Below, piece after piece: positions 25,700 to 34,552 of a stretch of DNA of 64,000 bases. The DNA is taken from assembly GCF_022163125.1 (NCBI RefSeq), contig NZ_CP091881.1, forward strand, positions 930,001-994,000. Reading direction: 5' to 3'. The first letter of the stretch is position 1. The number at the start of each line of letters is the position of its first letter. A program made the position numbers and the translations under genes. Under the pieces are notes generated by a model. It was given only the letters and a program-made list of their open reading frames with translations. It searched no databases and had not been told where the DNA came from. The stretch comes from Paenibacillus sp. HWE-109 (GTDB lineage Bacteria; Bacillota; Bacilli; Paenibacillales; NBRC-103111).

Positions 25700-27934
25700 A
25701 TGACGGTTTATTTTCAAGAACAAGAAAGCGCTCATTACCGCTTTGGCGACAATGACGCCGAAATCCTGAAGGTTCTGGCGCAGCGGTACATCGGGGCCAA
25801 TCCCCAGGCTGGGTTTGTCTACCGTACCTTTCATCAATCAGGCGTGCTGCAAAATAAGGATGGTCTGTATGAGATCGACCTAAGCCAGCGGTTTCCAAAC
25901 GCCAAGCCAGGGCAATGGGCCTATGGTGCAGGCGTTGTTTGGAGCGATGAGGAGCGGAATCTGGATATCATCATCCGCTGCCTGGGTCCGGTCCGCTTCT
26001 TTTTTAACGGCAGTCTAACCTATCGTTCCAATGTTATAGACGAGATGACTCCGGACGCAAGCGTGAAGCTAAATGTCACCTTTGCAAAAGGATGGAACAG
26101 CTTGTTCGTCAAAATGAAGCATACACCAGCCGGCTTTGGCTGTTTGATCGGATCGGACGAAGCCAAGGTCCGCATACTGAACGTACTGGCTCCGTTTAAG
26201 GAAAGACAGGGAAAGGCGGGATGGGTGTTCTCCGCTCCTGTGGACAAGGATGTTGTGCCGGATGAAACCGCGCTGCCTGACCTGCTTTCTTATGAACAGA
26301 ATAGCGGACTAAGCTGGTTTCCCGAGTGCCAGTGGAACGAGGAAGAACGTGAGCTTCCATCTTTGGAAAGAATGTATGGCCGCCAGCCGGGTCGGTTTGC
26401 TTTTGCTTGGACCCGTTTTCGTCAGCATTTTGCCGGAAGCCTTCTTGTGAATATGGTTATCACCTCTTCGGGGCCTATTACGGTATGGATTAACGGAAAA
26501 GAGACGGTGAAAGAAAATAAGGCCGGCCATTGTGCATTTGAGCTTTCGTTATCTAGCGGTGTATACGACTTGCTTGTGAAAAGTGTTTGCGGTGAAGGCG
26601 CTTGGGGATTTACGTTAACGGCCTCCATAGGCGGTGCTCCCATTGATCTATATGCTCCCCATCAAGTGCATGGATCAGGAGATGCGGCCTGGCTGTATGT
26701 CGGACCGTTCCAAGCGGAGGCGGAACCCGAGCTAAGCGATTTGCAGCGAACTGACCGTTTGTATGCGACAACAAGAGAAGTTATGGAAAAGGCAGAATAC
26801 GCCTATTGGCGGCTGGACCTTCCTCATGCTTGGATTCGTCCTTATTATGAGAACTCTATGCTGAGCAACAAATGGACTGTAGGCACAATGACCAATTATG
26901 CCCGTTGGGATTATCCACTCGGTGTTACGATTTACGGGCTGCTTCAAACAGGACGTTTTCTCCATAGACCGGATATGATTCGTTATGCCACAGAACACGT
27001 TCAAGCCTGTACGGATATGTTCGAGTATTCCCTCTGGGACGCTCAGCAGTATGGCTTTCCCGCTATCAACCAGCAGCTGGTTATGATGAAAATGCTCGAC
27101 AACTGCGGTTCCTTCGGCTCAGCTATGCTCGAAGCCTACCGGGAATGCGGCGATAAGGGCTTTTTACCTGTGGCCTCCCGGATCGCGGACTTTATGTTGA
27201 ACAAGCTGGAACGTCGTGAGGACGGAGCGTTTTACCGAACATGCCCGGGAGAATATTCAGCGGATACCATATGGGCCGATGATTTATACATGAGTACGCC
27301 GTTCTTGCGCCGTTACGCTGAAATATCGGGTGATGCCCGTGCGCTGGATGAAGCGGCAAAGCAGTTTTTACGATTTAGAAATTATTTATTCATGCCGGAG
27401 CAGCGGATTATGTCCCATGTTTATGATTTTAAGTTTAGGCGTGCAACAGGCATACCATGGGGCCGCGGAAACGGCTGGGTGTTGTTCTCCTTGACGGAGG
27501 TTTTGGAGGTTTTGCCGGAGACGCACGAAGACCGACCGGCGCTGCTCGCATTCTTTAATGAGCTGTGTGAAGGTTATTTAGCCCTGCAATCGGAAAGTGG
27601 TCTATGGCATCAGGTGCTGAATGCTTCCGAGACCTATTTGGAAGCGTCCTGCACTGCGATGTTTGCCTATGCTTTTGCTCGGGGCGTCCGTTTTTCTTGG
27701 CTTCGCGAACCCAATCGTTATGCGGAGGCCGCCTTTTTAGCATGGAACGGTCTAAGCCGAATCGCCATAGACCGCCAAGGCAACGTACATGGTGTCTGCA
27801 GTGGCTCTAGATATGCATTTCACCCTGAATACTACAATGAGGATCTTCGTACGGTAACCAATGATAATCATGGAATTGGCATCATGATGCTGGCCGGAAC
27901 GGAAGTCGCGAAATTGAAGGGTTACTTGTCTTAA
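25700..27934 (+). CDS. GH105-type unsaturated uronyl hydrolase with long N-terminal extension
   Basis: The ATG at 25700 (744 residues) follows TAGGAGAG. The C-terminal half (about 365-744) is a GH105/GH88 toroid: NKWTVGTMTNYARWDYPLG, WADDLYMSTPFLRRYAEIS with the catalytic-type Asp, IPWGRGNGWVLFSLTEVL, SGLWHQVLNASETYLEASCT. YteR of B. subtilis, about 370 residues, is the model: it removes the unsaturated galacturonate from lyase products. The first about 360 residues are beta-rich, contain two similar sandwich modules with WINGKE and FFNGSL type loops, and are absent from YteR. No signal, so it acts in the cytoplasm. Confidence 0.85.
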   Translation: MTVYFQEQESAHYRFGDNDAEILKVLAQRYIGANPQAGFVYRTFHQSGVLQNKDGLYEIDLSQRFPNAKPGQWAYGAGVVWSDEERNLDIIIRCLGPVRFFFNGSLTYRSNVIDEMTPDASVKLNVTFAKGWNSLFVKMKHTPAGFGCLIGSDEAKVRILNVLAPFKERQGKAGWVFSAPVDKDVVPDETALPDLLSYEQNSGLSWFPECQWNEEERELPSLERMYGRQPGRFAFAWTRFRQHFAGSLLVNMVITSSGPITVWINGKETVKENKAGHCAFELSLSSGVYDLLVKSVCGEGAWGFTLTASIGGAPIDLYAPHQVHGSGDAAWLYVGPFQAEAEPELSDLQRTDRLYATTREVMEKAEYAYWRLDLPHAWIRPYYENSMLSNKWTVGTMTNYARWDYPLGVTIYGLLQTGRFLHRPDMIRYATEHVQACTDMFEYSLWDAQQYGFPAINQQLVMMKMLDNCGSFGSAMLEAYRECGDKGFLPVASRIADFMLNKLERREDGAFYRTCPGEYSADTIWADDLYMSTPFLRRYAEISGDARALDEAAKQFLRFRNYLFMPEQRIMSHVYDFKFRRATGIPWGRGNGWVLFSLTEVLEVLPETHEDRPALLAFFNELCEGYLALQSESGLWHQVLNASETYLEASCTAMFAYAFARGVRFSWLREPNRYAEAAFLAWNGLSRIAIDRQGNVHGVCSGSRYAFHPEYYNEDLRTVTNDNHGIGIMMLAGTEVAKLKGYLS

Positions 27935-27942
27935 TAAACAGC

Positions 27943-27983
27943 AAGGTCAGTCGACGTCATGTCGGTTGACCTTCTTTGTTTAA
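27943..27983 (+). terminator. Intrinsic terminator after the GH105 gene
   Basis: AAGGTCAGTCGAC pairs with GTCGGTTGACCTT with one mismatch, followed by CTTTGTTT. It would end the importer operon. Confidence 0.65.
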
Positions 27984-28010
27984 GCTGTCGCTCATTATCA
28001 TTTAACCATG

Positions 28011-28051
28011 CGAGCCCTAGAGTATGATCTAGGAGCTCGTATTTTTTTATC
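28011..28051 (+). terminator. Second intrinsic terminator
   Basis: CGAGCCCTAGA pairs with TCTAGGAGCTCG with one bulged base around a 6-base loop, followed by a run of seven T. It insulates the next operon. Confidence 0.75.
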
Positions 28052-28076
28052 GCAGAATAGAAAAAGAGATAGACGA

Positions 28077-28134
28077 ATGTTATAAAATAACATATTATAA
28101 TGTTATAAATTAACTTTTTAATGTTATTTTAAAA
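28077..28134 (+). promoter_or_regulatory. Tandem TGTTAT operator-like dyads
   Basis: A perfect dyad ATGTTAT-AAA-ATAACAT at 28077-28093 is followed by TGTTAT at 28101 (part of GTTATAAATTAAC, 28102-28114) and again at 28122. Spacings are 23 and 21 bases, about two helical turns. The region is very AT-rich and lies just before the aldolase gene. A binding site for the DeoR-type regulator encoded at the end of this operon is a reasonable inference. Confidence 0.5.
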
Positions 28135-28155
28135 CAAACGAAAAGGGTGGTAGAC

Positions 28156-28989
28156 ATGTCCGTTCAACCAAGATTAAATCGGATGTTTAGTGAGCAGGGG
28201 AAATGCTTTGATGTAGCTATCGATCATGGCTTCTTTAATGAGGCTCAGTTTCTAACCGGAATCGAAAATATGAAGGAAGCCGTTGAAACCATCGTTCATG
28301 CGGGTCCGAACTGTATCCAACTTAGCATTGGTCAAGCCAAGCATTTGCAAGCCATCCCAGGCAGTCATAAACCAGGACTTGTGCTTCGTACAGATGTTGC
28401 CAATATTTATGGGCATGTGCTTCCTGCGTTTCTTTTCAGCGAACTGATTGACGAAGCGATTGAGCAAGCGGTCCGGATGGATGCTGTAGCTGTATGTGTG
28501 AACCTGTTGCAATTGCCGAATCAGCCCCAGCTTCATTATCAATGTGTGAAAAATGTATCACATCTTAAAACAGCATGTGAAAAATTCGGCATGCCGCTGA
28601 TGGTGGAGCCTCTAGTTATGCTCGCAAACGAGGAAAAAGGCGGCTATATGGTCGATGGCGATATTAACAAAATTATGCCGCTTGTTAGGCAAGCTGTTGA
28701 ACTTGGGGCAGATGTCATTAAAGCAGACCCATGTGAGCATGTAGAAGAGTATCATCGTGTCATTGGGATTGCTTCTGGCGTTCCTGTCCTTGTCCGCGGC
28801 GGAGGCCGAGCAAGCGATGAAGAAATCATGAGCCGCACGGTGGAGTTGATGAAGCAGGGCGCATCGGGTATTGTGTACGGCCGCAATGTCATTCAGCATC
28901 CGAATCCTGCTGGCATGACCAAAGCTTTAATGTCCATTGTTCATCACGGGGCTTCGGAAGATCAGGCGCTTGCGTTACTGCGTAAATAA
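28156..28989 (+). CDS. Class I (DeoC/FbaB/LsrF-type) aldolase
   Basis: TIM-barrel aldolase of 277 residues from the ATG at 28156; an in-frame GTG lies 9 bases upstream, inside the ribosome site. Motifs: FDVAIDHGFF near the start, CIQLSIGQAKHL, MVEPLVM and GADVIKADPCEHVEEY, where the Lys is in the Schiff-base position, then VPVLVRGGGRASDEE as phosphate-binding loop. FbaB/LsrF relatives cleave or thiolyse phosphorylated keto-sugars. With the kinase and isomerase downstream it probably performs the carbon-carbon cleavage of this pathway. Confidence 0.85.
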   Translation: MSVQPRLNRMFSEQGKCFDVAIDHGFFNEAQFLTGIENMKEAVETIVHAGPNCIQLSIGQAKHLQAIPGSHKPGLVLRTDVANIYGHVLPAFLFSELIDEAIEQAVRMDAVAVCVNLLQLPNQPQLHYQCVKNVSHLKTACEKFGMPLMVEPLVMLANEEKGGYMVDGDINKIMPLVRQAVELGADVIKADPCEHVEEYHRVIGIASGVPVLVRGGGRASDEEIMSRTVELMKQGASGIVYGRNVIQHPNPAGMTKALMSIVHHGASEDQALALLRK

Positions 28990-29019
28990 CTTAACGTACC
29001 AGAAGGAGGTCATCTCATT

Positions 29020-30177
29020 TTGACTAGGACAATTATTCGGTTTGGCGTTATCGGCTGCGGTTTGATGGGCAAAGAATTTGCAAGTAGCGCCGCAAGATGG
29101 TGCCATCTTACCGAGATCGATAGTGAACCCCGTATTATAGCGGTTTGTGATGCAAATCCTGCAGCGACACAGTGGTTCAAGGATAGCTTATCGAGTGTGG
29201 AAGCTACCTATACGGATTATAGGGAGATGCTTGCGAACCCCGATATTGACGCGATTTACTGTGCGGTTCCCCACAACCTGCATGCTCAAATCTACATTGA
29301 TATCATTGAAGCAGGGAAACATTTGCTTGGTGAAAAGCCATTCGGTATCGATCAGGCAGCCAATAAGTTGATTATGGAAGCTATCTCACGAAATCCGCAT
29401 GTCATCGTCCGCTGCTCATCGGAATTTCCATTTTTCCCAGGTGTTCAACAAATGGTTCAGTGGGTAGAAGAGAATAAATTCGGGAAGATCATCGAGGTTG
29501 AGGCTGGATTCTGGCATTCAAGTGACTTAGATCCGACGAAACCAATTAATTGGAAAAGGCGTATCGCTACGAATGGCGAATATGGTTGTATGGGCGATCT
29601 TGGGATGCACGTTCTTCATTTGCCTCTGCGTTTTGGTTGGAAACCGAAATCCGTAAGATCTTTGCTGTCCCAAATTGTACCAGAACGTCCGGATGGCAAA
29701 GGGGAGATAGTTCCTTGCGAAACGTGGGATAATGCCATATTGGCGTGTGAGGTAGATACGGGAGGGCAACAATTTCCGATGGTCTTATCGACGAAGCGTA
29801 TTGCCCCAGGACATGCCAATACGTGGTTCATCCGGATTATGGGTACGGAATTCTCTGCGGAATTTACAACCAAGAATCCAAAGCAAGTGAGTTCATTACC
29901 TTACAGTCCAGGCGGGGTACAGTCTTGGCATCAAACAGATGCTCCTTATAAGTCGGCGTACGGCACCATTACAGGAGCTATCTTTGAGTTCGGCTTCTCG
30001 GACTCGATCTTACAAATGTGGGCTGCATTCTGTGATGAATTAGCACACCCTAAAGAGATGGTGCAGCCTTTTTATTGCGCAACACCAGAAGAAGCGGCAG
30101 CCAGTCATCAGGTGTTTACAGCCGCGTTAGAATCCAATCGAACCGGTCAAACCATAGCGCTACATTGGGAGGAATAA
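29020..30177 (+). CDS. Gfo/Idh/MocA-family oxidoreductase
   Basis: Soluble NAD(P)-dependent enzyme (385 residues). TTG start with AGAAGGAGGT 9 bases upstream and no suitable ATG nearby. Rossmann motif FGVIGCGLMGKEF, then LLGEKPFGID with the family's catalytic Lys. It sits between aldolase and kinase and presumably oxidises or reduces an intermediate of the same pathway. Confidence 0.87.
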   Translation: MTRTIIRFGVIGCGLMGKEFASSAARWCHLTEIDSEPRIIAVCDANPAATQWFKDSLSSVEATYTDYREMLANPDIDAIYCAVPHNLHAQIYIDIIEAGKHLLGEKPFGIDQAANKLIMEAISRNPHVIVRCSSEFPFFPGVQQMVQWVEENKFGKIIEVEAGFWHSSDLDPTKPINWKRRIATNGEYGCMGDLGMHVLHLPLRFGWKPKSVRSLLSQIVPERPDGKGEIVPCETWDNAILACEVDTGGQQFPMVLSTKRIAPGHANTWFIRIMGTEFSAEFTTKNPKQVSSLPYSPGGVQSWHQTDAPYKSAYGTITGAIFEFGFSDSILQMWAAFCDELAHPKEMVQPFYCATPEEAAASHQVFTAALESNRTGQTIALHWEE

Positions 30178-30179
30178 AT

Positions 30180-31406
30180 GTGAGCGGCAAAGCGGAAGTC
30201 ATCGTGGCAGGGCATATTTGCTTGGATATTATTCCAACGATGGATGAGAAACAATCGAGCTTGGCAACCCTGCTATCACCTGGGAAGCTTGTGAATATCG
30301 GACCAGCCGTTATTTCAACAGGAGGTGCAGTTTCGAATACCGGAATTGCGCTTTACCGTCTGGGAAGCAAGGTGAAATTAATGGGGAAGATAGGAGCGGA
30401 CCCCTTCGGTGAAGCCATACTTACCCTGCTCAGGCAGCAGGATCCTTCCTTAGTCGAGGGGATGATTGTATCGCCTGAGGCTACTAGTTCCTATTCCATC
30501 GTCATTAGTCCACCGAATATGGATCGGATGTTTCTGCACTCGACGGGTGCGAATGATACGTATGCGGCTTCTGATTTGAAACAGGAACAATTGCAAGGAG
30601 CAAAGCTGTTTCATTTTGGTTATCCACCTCTCATGAAGAACATGTTCGAGAATGAGGGGGCAGAGCTTGTATCCTTATTGAAGAAAGTCAAAGCGAGTGG
30701 CTTGACGGTTTCTCTTGATATGGCCAAACCAGACCCAGAATCAGCTGCTGGAAGGAGGAATTGGCGAGAAATTCTGACGCAAGCTCTTCCTTATGTCGAT
30801 GTTTTTTTACCAAGCTTCGAAGAACTTGTTTATATGCTCGACCGAGAGCGTTACTACCTCATGGAAAAAACGGCTCCAGATGGCGACCTGTTGTCTTATG
30901 CTGATGGAGTATTATTAGCTCAACTATCCGCTGAACTCATCCAAATGGGGGTGGCGATTGTAGTCATTAAACTCGGGGAGCATGGGTTATATGTACGAAC
31001 AACCTCAGATGAGAAGAGATTTGCACGGCTAGGGCTAAGTTCACCCCAGCAGAATCAATTCGATGATTGGCTAAATTGCGAATATATTTCCTCATGTTAT
31101 GAAGTGGATGTGGTAGGTACAACAGGGGCAGGAGACTGCACAATTGCAGGTTTCCTATTTGGTCTGACAAGGGGGTTCACATTAAAGGAGTCATTGCAGA
31201 GTGCTGTTGGCGTGGGTGCTTGCAATGTGGAACAGGCGGATGCGACCAGCGGCATACCTAAGTGGACAGCGATCCAAGACCGAATGAACAAAAGATGGAA
31301 GAAAAGGGCGACGAAGTTGAAGCTGGTCAATTGGCATTTGCATGATGATCAGATCTGGATAGGACCTTATCATAAGTCTTCGAAAGAGAGCGTGAGGAGC
31401 GAATGA
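30180..31406 (+). CDS. PfkB-family carbohydrate kinase, enlarged
   Basis: GTG start two bases after the previous stop, with GGGAGG at 30167-30172 (408 residues). An in-frame ATG at 30075 would lie inside the oxidoreductase gene. PfkB features: IVAGHICLDIIP start, STGGAVSNTGIALYRLG sugar-binding segment, VVGTTGAGDCTIAGFLFGL with the catalytic Asp. Ribokinases are about 310 residues; here an insertion before the GTTGAGD motif (about 235-310) and a C-terminal tail add about 90. It probably phosphorylates a ketose for the aldolase. The next gene starts 4 bases before its end. Confidence 0.88.
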   Translation: MSGKAEVIVAGHICLDIIPTMDEKQSSLATLLSPGKLVNIGPAVISTGGAVSNTGIALYRLGSKVKLMGKIGADPFGEAILTLLRQQDPSLVEGMIVSPEATSSYSIVISPPNMDRMFLHSTGANDTYAASDLKQEQLQGAKLFHFGYPPLMKNMFENEGAELVSLLKKVKASGLTVSLDMAKPDPESAAGRRNWREILTQALPYVDVFLPSFEELVYMLDRERYYLMEKTAPDGDLLSYADGVLLAQLSAELIQMGVAIVVIKLGEHGLYVRTTSDEKRFARLGLSSPQQNQFDDWLNCEYISSCYEVDVVGTTGAGDCTIAGFLFGLTRGFTLKESLQSAVGVGACNVEQADATSGIPKWTAIQDRMNKRWKKRATKLKLVNWHLHDDQIWIGPYHKSSKESVRSE

Positions 31407-31951
31407 AGCGAAGTGAGATCAAGCAAGCTCAGCAGCGGGCTGAACATATGTTGACATCATCAGGCATTCAATTATCTCAGGAAGAGATTGCACGCATTGA
31501 AGTTGCAGACTTTGGACTGGGACAGCTTGAGGTACAAGGGCTGGAGCTCGTTACTTATATCAATACAGATCGTTATTGTGCAAAAGATTTAGTTCTTTTT
31601 CCACGACAAACTTGTCCCGAGCATCTTCATCCTAGAATCGCAAACGAACCTGGTAAAATGGAAACTTTTCGCTGTCGTGCAGGGATCGTCTATTTATATG
31701 TGGAGGGGGTGCCTGCACCAGAGATAGCCGCCATTTTACCTTTAGGAAGTGAGGATTCCTATACCGTCATGAATGAAATCGTCCTGCATCCGGGCGAGCA
31801 ATATACCATTGAACCTGGGATTAAACATTGGTTTCAAGCTGGCGATGATGGGGCCATCATTTCCGAATTTTCAAGCACGAGTCGGGATGAGCTCGATATT
31901 TTTACAGATCTGCGCATTCAACGAATGCCGATTATTCATGAAGATGCGTAG
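31403..31951 (+). CDS. D-lyxose ketol-isomerase family cupin enzyme
   Basis: Small cupin isomerase (182 residues) of the Lyx_isomer family. The metal-binding set is visible: CPEHLHPR (Glu, His, His), PGKMETFRC (Glu) and EPGIKHWFQAG (His). Known members interconvert D-lyxose and D-xylulose or D-mannose and D-fructose. It overlaps the kinase stop, so aldose to ketose conversion would directly precede phosphorylation. The exact sugar is not clear. Confidence 0.87.
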   Translation: MKRSEIKQAQQRAEHMLTSSGIQLSQEEIARIEVADFGLGQLEVQGLELVTYINTDRYCAKDLVLFPRQTCPEHLHPRIANEPGKMETFRCRAGIVYLYVEGVPAPEIAAILPLGSEDSYTVMNEIVLHPGEQYTIEPGIKHWFQAGDDGAIISEFSSTSRDELDIFTDLRIQRMPIIHEDA

Positions 31952-31961
31952 GTAGAATGCT

Positions 31962-32984
31962 ATGAATTTATATGGAAAAGCATGGTCGCGTCGTGAAATA
32001 GAAGCGCGAGTCGGCAAGATGGAGCAGATCGCTGGCATTAAACGCTTAGTTGCTATAGAAGGTAAAGAAGCAGGTGTGGAGTATATTCAGGTGCGTACAG
32101 GTGCAGGCTTAAGTTATAACGTGATCCCATCCAAAGGTTTAGATATCTCCTTGGCGGAATATCATGGTGTGCCTATTAGCTGGCAATCACCGAATGGAGA
32201 TGCCCATCCTTCTTACTATGAGGCGGGCGGGAATCAATGGCTTCGAACGGCATCTGGCGGGCTGCTTATGACATGTGGACTCATGCAAGTGGGGGCTAGC
32301 TGCGAGGATCAGGATGAGCGTCTTGGACTTCATGGACGGTATCATCATACACCAGCAGAACAAGTATGTGCGCGAAGCGCTTGGCAGGAAGATGAGATGG
32401 ATTTGTGTATTTCAGGCACCATTAACGAAACCTCTATTCTCGGTGGAAGACTTCAATTAGCTAGAGAAATCCACAGTCGTGTTGGTGACAATACAATAAT
32501 TATTAAAGACGAAGTTCGTAACATGGGTTTCGAGTCCTGCCCGCATATGATTTTGTACCATTTTAACTTTGGATTCCCGCTGCTGATGGAAGAGACACGC
32601 ATTCAATTCTATAGTGATCAAGTGAGTGCGCGTGATCAAGATACTTCTATCCATGCCTACGGGGAGTGGCAGGCTCCTGATGCTGCTTATCAAGAACGTG
32701 TTTATTATCATGAGTCTGCCAATAAGCCATGGGTACAAATTAGTAATCCTTGTTTTCCTTTAAATGGGGGAACAGGGATGGTTCAAGCCTCTCTTCAATG
32801 GTCTTCACAAACACTGCCTAACCTCGTCCAATGGAAAATGCCTGGTGCTGGGACGCATGTGCTTGGTATCGAGCCTGCCAATTGTCATGTAGGAGGTCGT
32901 AAAGAAGAGCGTGAACGAGGGACTTTGGTATATCTGGAGCCAGGTGAAACGGTAAAATATGAAATCAGGTTGAACCTCAGTTAA
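31962..32984 (+). CDS. DUF4432 aldose-1-epimerase-like protein
   Basis: The 340-residue beta-sandwich protein resembles galactose mutarotases of the DUF4432 group: YNVIPSKGLDISLAEYHGVP, GLLMTCGLMQVGA, DERLGLHGRYHHTPAE (conserved His), ILYHFNFGFPLL, GIEPANCHVGGRKEERERG. Probably converts anomers of the substrate or product sugar in the cytoplasm. Ten bases separate it from the isomerase gene, same operon. Confidence 0.82.
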   Translation: MNLYGKAWSRREIEARVGKMEQIAGIKRLVAIEGKEAGVEYIQVRTGAGLSYNVIPSKGLDISLAEYHGVPISWQSPNGDAHPSYYEAGGNQWLRTASGGLLMTCGLMQVGASCEDQDERLGLHGRYHHTPAEQVCARSAWQEDEMDLCISGTINETSILGGRLQLAREIHSRVGDNTIIIKDEVRNMGFESCPHMILYHFNFGFPLLMEETRIQFYSDQVSARDQDTSIHAYGEWQAPDAAYQERVYYHESANKPWVQISNPCFPLNGGTGMVQASLQWSSQTLPNLVQWKMPGAGTHVLGIEPANCHVGGRKEERERGTLVYLEPGETVKYEIRLNLS

Positions 32985-33030
32985 ATGATTGGGATAATAA
33001 GATGAAAAGAAACATTGACGGGGGTTCTTC

Positions 33031-33792
33031 ATGATAACAAATCAAATAAATGGTCGGCAGCAACAAATCTTAGATCGGATGGCACTCGATGGTGAGATTC
33101 GAATTGCTGAATTGAAAGAAATGTTTGATGTCACTGAAATGACGATACGTCGTGATATAGAGAAGCTTGAGACGATGGGACTGCTTAGACGAACCTTTGG
33201 AGGCGCTATTCTCATAGGCAAGGATATTGCCCTGCAAGATCGTACAGGCGTCATGATGGAAGAAAAAATGAAAATGGGCCTCCGCGCAGCACAGCTCATT
33301 CATGAAGGGGAATCCATCTTTCTGGATGGAGGTTCAACGACACTTCAAGTAGCCAAGTATCTAACACCGAATATGCCGATCACTGTGGTTACCAATGCAT
33401 TGAATATTGCAGCCGAGCTGCAAGGCAAGCAAATTCCGACCATTGTCGTGGGAGGCATGCTGCTGGATAAAACATCGACACTCGTTGGCCCCGTCGCTGC
33501 CGTAGCAATTGCCAAAATGGCGTTTGACCGCGTATTTATTGGAACAACGGGTCTCACCATCAAACACGGATTCAGCAACTCCAATATGCACGAGGCTGAA
33601 ATCAAAAGGCTTGTTATCGAACAAGCGTCTGAAGTAACCGTAATAATGGATCACACGAAGTATGGTGTTCGGGATCTGTTTTCATTTGCTGAGATAGATG
33701 CGGTGCATCGCATTATTTCAGACAAGTACCCAGAAGGTGAACTTCATGCGACTTTAAAAGATAGCGGAGTTCAATTGCTGGTTTGTTCTTAG
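33031..33792 (+). CDS. DeoR-family transcriptional repressor
   Basis: The 253-residue regulator has an N-terminal winged helix (about 5-60; IRIAELKEMFDVTEMTIRRD, the DeoR signature) and a C-terminal sugar-phosphate-sensing DeoRC domain (IFLDGGSTTLQVAKYL, TVVTNALNIA, VGPVAAVAI, HTKYGVRD). Likely represses the operon 28156-33792 until its phosphorylated sugar accumulates; the dyads at 28077-28134 are candidate operators. GGGGG lies before the ATG. Confidence 0.9.
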   Translation: MITNQINGRQQQILDRMALDGEIRIAELKEMFDVTEMTIRRDIEKLETMGLLRRTFGGAILIGKDIALQDRTGVMMEEKMKMGLRAAQLIHEGESIFLDGGSTTLQVAKYLTPNMPITVVTNALNIAAELQGKQIPTIVVGGMLLDKTSTLVGPVAAVAIAKMAFDRVFIGTTGLTIKHGFSNSNMHEAEIKRLVIEQASEVTVIMDHTKYGVRDLFSFAEIDAVHRIISDKYPEGELHATLKDSGVQLLVCS

Positions 33793-33915
33793 GATGTGGG
33801 AAGTTCCAAGTAAGATGTCTCGTTAGATATTGATCATGGAGAGTTCGTGGCCAGGAAGCGAAAAGGATTATAAGGTTTCAGGATGGGCAGTTGAATGAAA
33901 TTGTTTAATGTTTAT

Positions 33916-33955
33916 AAGGCCGGAACTCCAAGCAAGGGGGTCCGGCTTGTTTGTG
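33916..33955 (+). terminator. Intrinsic terminator after the DeoR gene
   Basis: AAGGCCGGA pairs with TCCGGCTT (one bulged base) around a loop that holds a further short pairing; GTTTGT follows. The rest of the gap up to 34045 shows no gene. Confidence 0.6.
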
Positions 33956-34045
33956 CGCCTCACATTTCTCTTAGAAGTAACATCTTAATCTGAGATGGCG
34001 GGACAAAGTTCGTATGTGGGATTGGTACGTTTTCAAATGAGAATG

Positions 34046-34110
34046 TATCGATTTTTCACAAATGATGGCCGCCTTTATACATTTACAATCCAGTTTGTCA
34101 CGCATATGAT
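34046..34110 (+). promoter_or_regulatory. Promoter/operator module, copy 1
   Basis: The 60 bases from 34046 match 36433-36492 in both end blocks (TATCGATTTTTCAYAAA and CAATCCAGTTTGTCA) with identical spacing. The right block contains a plausible sigma-A promoter: TTTACA at 34082-34087, a 17-base spacer and TATGAT at 34105-34110. It should drive the cupin and oxidoreductase genes, with the left block as the likely AraC-protein site. Confidence 0.65.
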
Positions 34111-34158
34111 TAATCTATCTAAAATGTTTAAACTAAATGTTTGAGAAGGAGTTGCTTT

Positions 34159-34539
34159 ATGAAAAAAACGGATTTTATCGACAACAAGTCACAAAGCTAT
34201 GAGACTCGTCAAAATTGCCATGGAGGCAAAGGTCCTTTTCAGCTAAAGGATATTATTCAAGCAGTGTCATCAAGTGATAAGCAGTACATCAAATTCATTC
34301 ATGATGATATAATCCCGCCAGGTTCTACCTTTGGTTATCACCAGCATAACAGCGATGTTCCTTTGGAAGAGTGGTATTACTGCCTTTCTGGTCACGGAAT
34401 CATGGAGCTTGACGGCAACCAATATGAGATGTCGGCCGGCGACATAAGCGTTTGCCGTGCAAGTGGTAGCCACGGTCTTATTAATAACGGTCCGGAAGAT
34501 TTAAGAATTATCGTTATATATGCTTCTGCAATACAATAA
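34159..34539 (+). CDS. Small cupin-domain protein
   Basis: Single cupin barrel of 126 residues from the ATG at 34159 (AGAAGGAG upstream; a TTG at 34141 is in frame). Motifs IPPGSTFGYHQHN (His pair) and EEWYYCLSGHGIMELDGNQY, then SAGDISVCRASGSHGLIN (His) form the metal site. Such proteins are sugar isomerases/epimerases or sensors; the substrate is unknown. Fourteen bases before the next gene, same operon. Confidence 0.82.
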   Translation: MKKTDFIDNKSQSYETRQNCHGGKGPFQLKDIIQAVSSSDKQYIKFIHDDIIPPGSTFGYHQHNSDVPLEEWYYCLSGHGIMELDGNQYEMSAGDISVCRASGSHGLINNGPEDLRIIVIYASAIQ

Positions 34540-34552
34540 CGGAGGGATTAGC

